DNA of 64,000 nt from assembly GCA_009792885.1 (NCBI GenBank), contig WMCF01000032.1:6956331-7020330 (forward strand), read 5' to 3'. The notes under the pieces were generated by a model. The model worked only from the letters and a program-made list of their open reading frames with translations. It was not told where the DNA came from and made no database searches. Below, one piece after another: positions 61,761-64,000 of this stretch; position 1 is the first letter of the stretch, and each line of letters starts with the position of its first letter. A program made the translations under genes and the position numbers. The DNA is from Eremophila alpestris peregrina (Eukaryota; Chordata; Aves; Passeriformes; Alaudidae).

Positions 61761-61839
61761 AGCCCAGAAAACCCTCGGAGCGCTCGGAGGGGAATGAGGA
61801 CAATGACACGGGCTTTGTGAGGAGCAATCGGTTTATTTC

Positions 61840-62133
61840 GCAGCGGCTGTCGGAGCCCTCCCGCTCGGGGCCCGGCCCAACATGGCGGCCGGCGCAGTCT
61901 CCATGGCGACGCGCCGCGCTCCGGTTGCCATAGCAACGCGCACGCCGTCTCCATGGCGGCGCGGCCCCGCCCACTTCACGTGGCGGCGGCGGTCACGTGA
62001 CACCTCCGCTCGATGCGCTCGGCGTGCGGCTCCCCCCGGCGGCGGCGGAGAGACCGGAGAGTGACCGGGAGTGACACGGAGTGACCGCAGAGTGACCCAG
62101 GGACCGTCCGTGTCCCCAACCCCCGCCAGCGAC
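61840..62133 (+). promoter_or_regulatory. COX19: COX19 CpG-island promoter with palindromic factor sites
   Basis: GC- and CpG-rich segment with no TATA box, continuing into exon 1 and exon 2. It contains an AACATGGCGGC YY1-type site (61,879-61,889) and two X-box-like sites, GTCTCCATGGCGAC (61,897-61,910) and GTTGCCATAGCAAC (61,924-61,937). It also has a CCCCGCCC Sp1 box (61,965-61,972), a CACGTG E-box (61,977-61,982) and the palindrome GTCACGTGAC (61,992-62,001), which fits the CLEAR/USF-type E-box. Site names are assigned by matching consensus by eye. Occupancy is unknown. Confidence 0.7.
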
Positions 62134-63605
62134 ATGTCCACCGCCATGAACTTCAGCAGCAAGAGCTTCACGCCGCGGCCGCCGGACAAGGGCGCATTCC
62201 CGCTGGATCACTTCGGTGCGGTTAGCGCGGCCTAGCGCCGGGCCTGCCCCGCTCCCGTCCCCCCAGGCCCCGGGCGCGGCGGTAACGCGGCCCTCGCTCT
62301 GTGTGTGTGTGTGTGTGTGTGTTGCAGGGGAGTGCAGCGCCTTCAAGGAGCGGTTCATGGAGTGTCTGCGGCGGAGCGGCTACGAGAGCGCGGCGTGCCG
62401 GCAGAGCTCCATGGCCTACCTGCAGTGCCGCATGGACAGGCGAGTGGCGCCGGCAACAGCGGCCCGGCCCCGGGGACAGCGGGGACAGCCCTCTGTGCGA
62501 CCGGCACGGGAAAGGGAGCCCGCCGCCGCTCTGCAGTTTTTGTCCATGAAAGAAATGGAAGCTCCGTGTGGCATCAATAGATTACCTGCCTTGTGGTTTC
62601 GATGTCACCCGTAGGGTGGGGTAACAGCGAGACCCGGGCAGTTTCCACCCTGCACAGCGGCCAGCGTGAAGGGTTTATTTGTTTGTTTTCAGCTGTGGTT
62701 ACAAGTTAAACTTCTAACTTGTAACCCATACTTTGCTCACCTTCTGCAGGGCCTTCTCAATAAGCGCTGACTTCAAGACGCCTCCAAGCGTTATGCCAAT
62801 GAATTGTCATGGCTAGTGGTGTTTTTCTTGTATACATTAACGCAGTTGAGTCTTAATTCACGCTGAGTTCAAGTGGAAATAATTTGGCCTGTTAGCCCCT
62901 TAGAAATGTGTTTCAAGCAGGCAAGGTAAAAGTTTATTCACCTCAGTTCAAGTGAAGAAAGTGTTGGTGGTTGGTTTTCCAGGGATGTTTCCATTAATGT
63001 ATTGCTTTGCAATGCTTCCTGTACAAGGGTGACTCAGGGAACTGGGAAAAATGCAGGAATTTCCCTGGATCTAGGGAAAGTGCACTGCAAATCAAAAACG
63101 AGTTTGAAAATCATTGCAGCTAAGTCTAGTGGCAGCACAAATGCTGTTCTAAGCCATATTCACCTGAAAATGCAAATGGCATTGGTAGAATTTTAGGAAG
63201 CTCTTATTCAGTGTGTTAATTAAAGATAATCAGGAGTCAGGTCAGTTTCTAATGAAAATCTTACCCAGTACCTAAAATGGGGAAACAACAGATTTAATTG
63301 GAAAACCACTGTTAAGGGAGTAAAAAAAAAAAAAAAACTCTGAATGTTTCTTTCCTAAAACTGTATTTTCTGAGGTCTTGTCAAACAGCAGCCACTCTGT
63401 ATAGATGTCTTGGATCTGTTTAGGGTAAATAATAATAAATAGAAAATGCTGCTGTTCTCTTGGTTAGAGGCTGTGTTCTCTAAAATGTTTTTTGTTGTTT
63501 TCTTCTTTTTTACTTAGGCAACTTATGGCTAATGAACCACTGGAAAAACTGGGATTTAAAGACCTGATAAATGAGAAATCAGAAGAAAACCCCAAAAAGT
63601 CGTGA
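62134..63605 (+). CDS. COX19: COX19, cytochrome c oxidase assembly factor, complete
   Basis: Three coding exons: 62,134-62,215, 62,328-62,439 and 63,518-63,605 (TGA). They join to 282 bases, 93 residues, close to the 90-residue human protein. The product begins MSTAMNF and carries the twin CX9C motif (Cys30/Cys40 and Cys51/Cys61) of a CHCH domain, followed by the conserved EPLEKLGFKDL segment. Known family role: a small soluble protein imported into the mitochondrial intermembrane space by the MIA40/ERV1 disulfide relay, which helps copper delivery to cytochrome c oxidase with COX11 and the SCO proteins. It has no cleaved presequence, as expected. Intron 1 is only 112 bases and ends in a (GT)11 tract. 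Intron 2 uses a GC donor (CAG|GCGAGT) with an AG acceptor. The nearby GT at 62,444 would break the frame. The start is the first ATG after the CpG-rich leader. A second in-frame ATG four codons later is possible. Confidence 0.96.
62301..62322 (+). repeat. COX19: (GT)11 microsatellite at the COX19 intron 1 acceptor
   Basis: Eleven perfect GT units stand where a polypyrimidine tract is expected, immediately followed by TTGCAG|GG, the exon-2 acceptor. Confidence 0.97.
62440..63517 (+). other. COX19: COX19 intron 2 (GC-AG)
   Basis: A 1,078-base intron from GCGAGTGG to TTTTTTACTTAG. It starts in CpG-rich sequence and turns AT-rich after about 62,640. It holds a 16-base A run at 63,322-63,337. No other feature seen. 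Confidence 0.85.
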
Positions 63606-64000
63606 TGAAGACAGGCAACTTTGCTCCTCATGGAGGGAAAGCACAGCTCTGAATGTAGTACATATTGTACATTCTGTTCCTATTGCAACAGGAAGTGTTT
63701 CCTGAAAGAACCTTTTTTCCAAAGTTTAATTTTCCTAAAATAAGGTTTTCCTTTAAATGAGCAAAAGTACTGCCTTTGTCTGCTTTGCTCAAGTATTCCT
63801 TAACTTCTTTCTTTTAATTTCTCTAGAGGCAAAACAGTTACAGCCCAAAGTGTTCTCCATGTCTCTGTAAGAACAGTGAAATCTTCTTTTAAGAGGACAA
63901 AAACCCAAACCAAACAATCCTTTATTGTTTAGGTCTTGAACTACTGATTAATCTTCTGTGGGCAGTACTGATACCCTCACAGCAGTTACTTGCCAGATGG
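63606..64000 (+). other. COX19: COX19 3' untranslated region and flank
   Basis: Sequence after the COX19 stop to the window end. No canonical AATAAA is present. The nearest variant is AATAAG around 63,739. The true polyadenylation site may use this variant or lie beyond the window. Confidence 0.5.

Noticed and set aside
61502..61954. Open frames of 90-158 codons on both strands around the COX19 promoter
   Set aside because: CpG-rich DNA has few stop codons. The frames overlap each other, include the CR1 fragment and encode Arg/Pro/Gly-rich sequence without family resemblance.
61911..62035. NRF-1-type sites (GCGCANGCGC) expected for a mitochondrial gene
   Set aside because: Only partial matches such as CGCGCACGC are present. 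No full consensus was found.
62216..62614. 132-codon frame reading from COX19 intron 1 through exon 2 into intron 2
   Set aside because: It is the COX19 exon-2 frame extended across unspliced introns. The spliced three-exon model explains the conserved protein fully.

Overview
The window is vertebrate nuclear DNA, almost certainly from a bird and probably a passerine. The evidence is intron-split genes of normal vertebrate structure, three decayed 3' ends of CR1 LINEs (the dominant avian retroposon), sparse repeats, and a gene order matching the locus equivalent to human 7p22.3. There C7orf50, CYP2W1 and COX19 are neighbours in the same relative orientations. Nothing suggests bacterial or viral content.

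Layout from left to right. Positions 1-15,361 hold the 3' part of the C7orf50 orthologue on the + strand: two coding exons (10,801-10,882 and 15,179-15,361) with long introns. About 15.6-32.0 kb is a gene-poor interval in which I find no supportable gene. At 32.0-34.0 kb on the + strand lie remnants of exons 5, 6, 8 and perhaps 7 of a broken CYP2W-type P450. It points the opposite way to the intact P450 genes and converges on CYP2W1. Two complete nine-exon P450 genes follow on the - strand. CYP2W1 (44,584 to 36,623) gives a 500-residue product. A CYP2K-like paralogue (54,944 to 48,520) gives 501 residues. Both keep every diagnostic P450 motif, conserved CYP2 intron phases and canonical splice sites. 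After a 6.6-kb spacer with a CR1 copy comes a CpG-rich promoter, then COX19 on the + strand (62,134-63,605; three exons, 93 residues), which is complete.

The genes are not an operon and do not form one pathway. C7orf50 is a nucleolar WKF-domain protein and COX19 is a mitochondrial intermembrane-space twin-CX9C protein. The two P450s are ER monooxygenases forming a small family cluster between these housekeeping genes. The most interesting points are the inverted CYP2W pseudogene, the retention in CYP2W1 of the N-glycosylation sequon at the site reported glycosylated in the human enzyme, the GC-AG intron and the (GT)11 tract at a splice acceptor in COX19, and a dense set of palindromic promoter sites (two X-boxes, a CLEAR-type E-box, a second E-box, a YY1-like site) upstream of COX19.

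All exon boundaries were read by eye from splice sites, reading frame and family similarity. No alignment or database search was run. Comparisons with human and fish proteins are from memory and should be read as recognition, not measurement.
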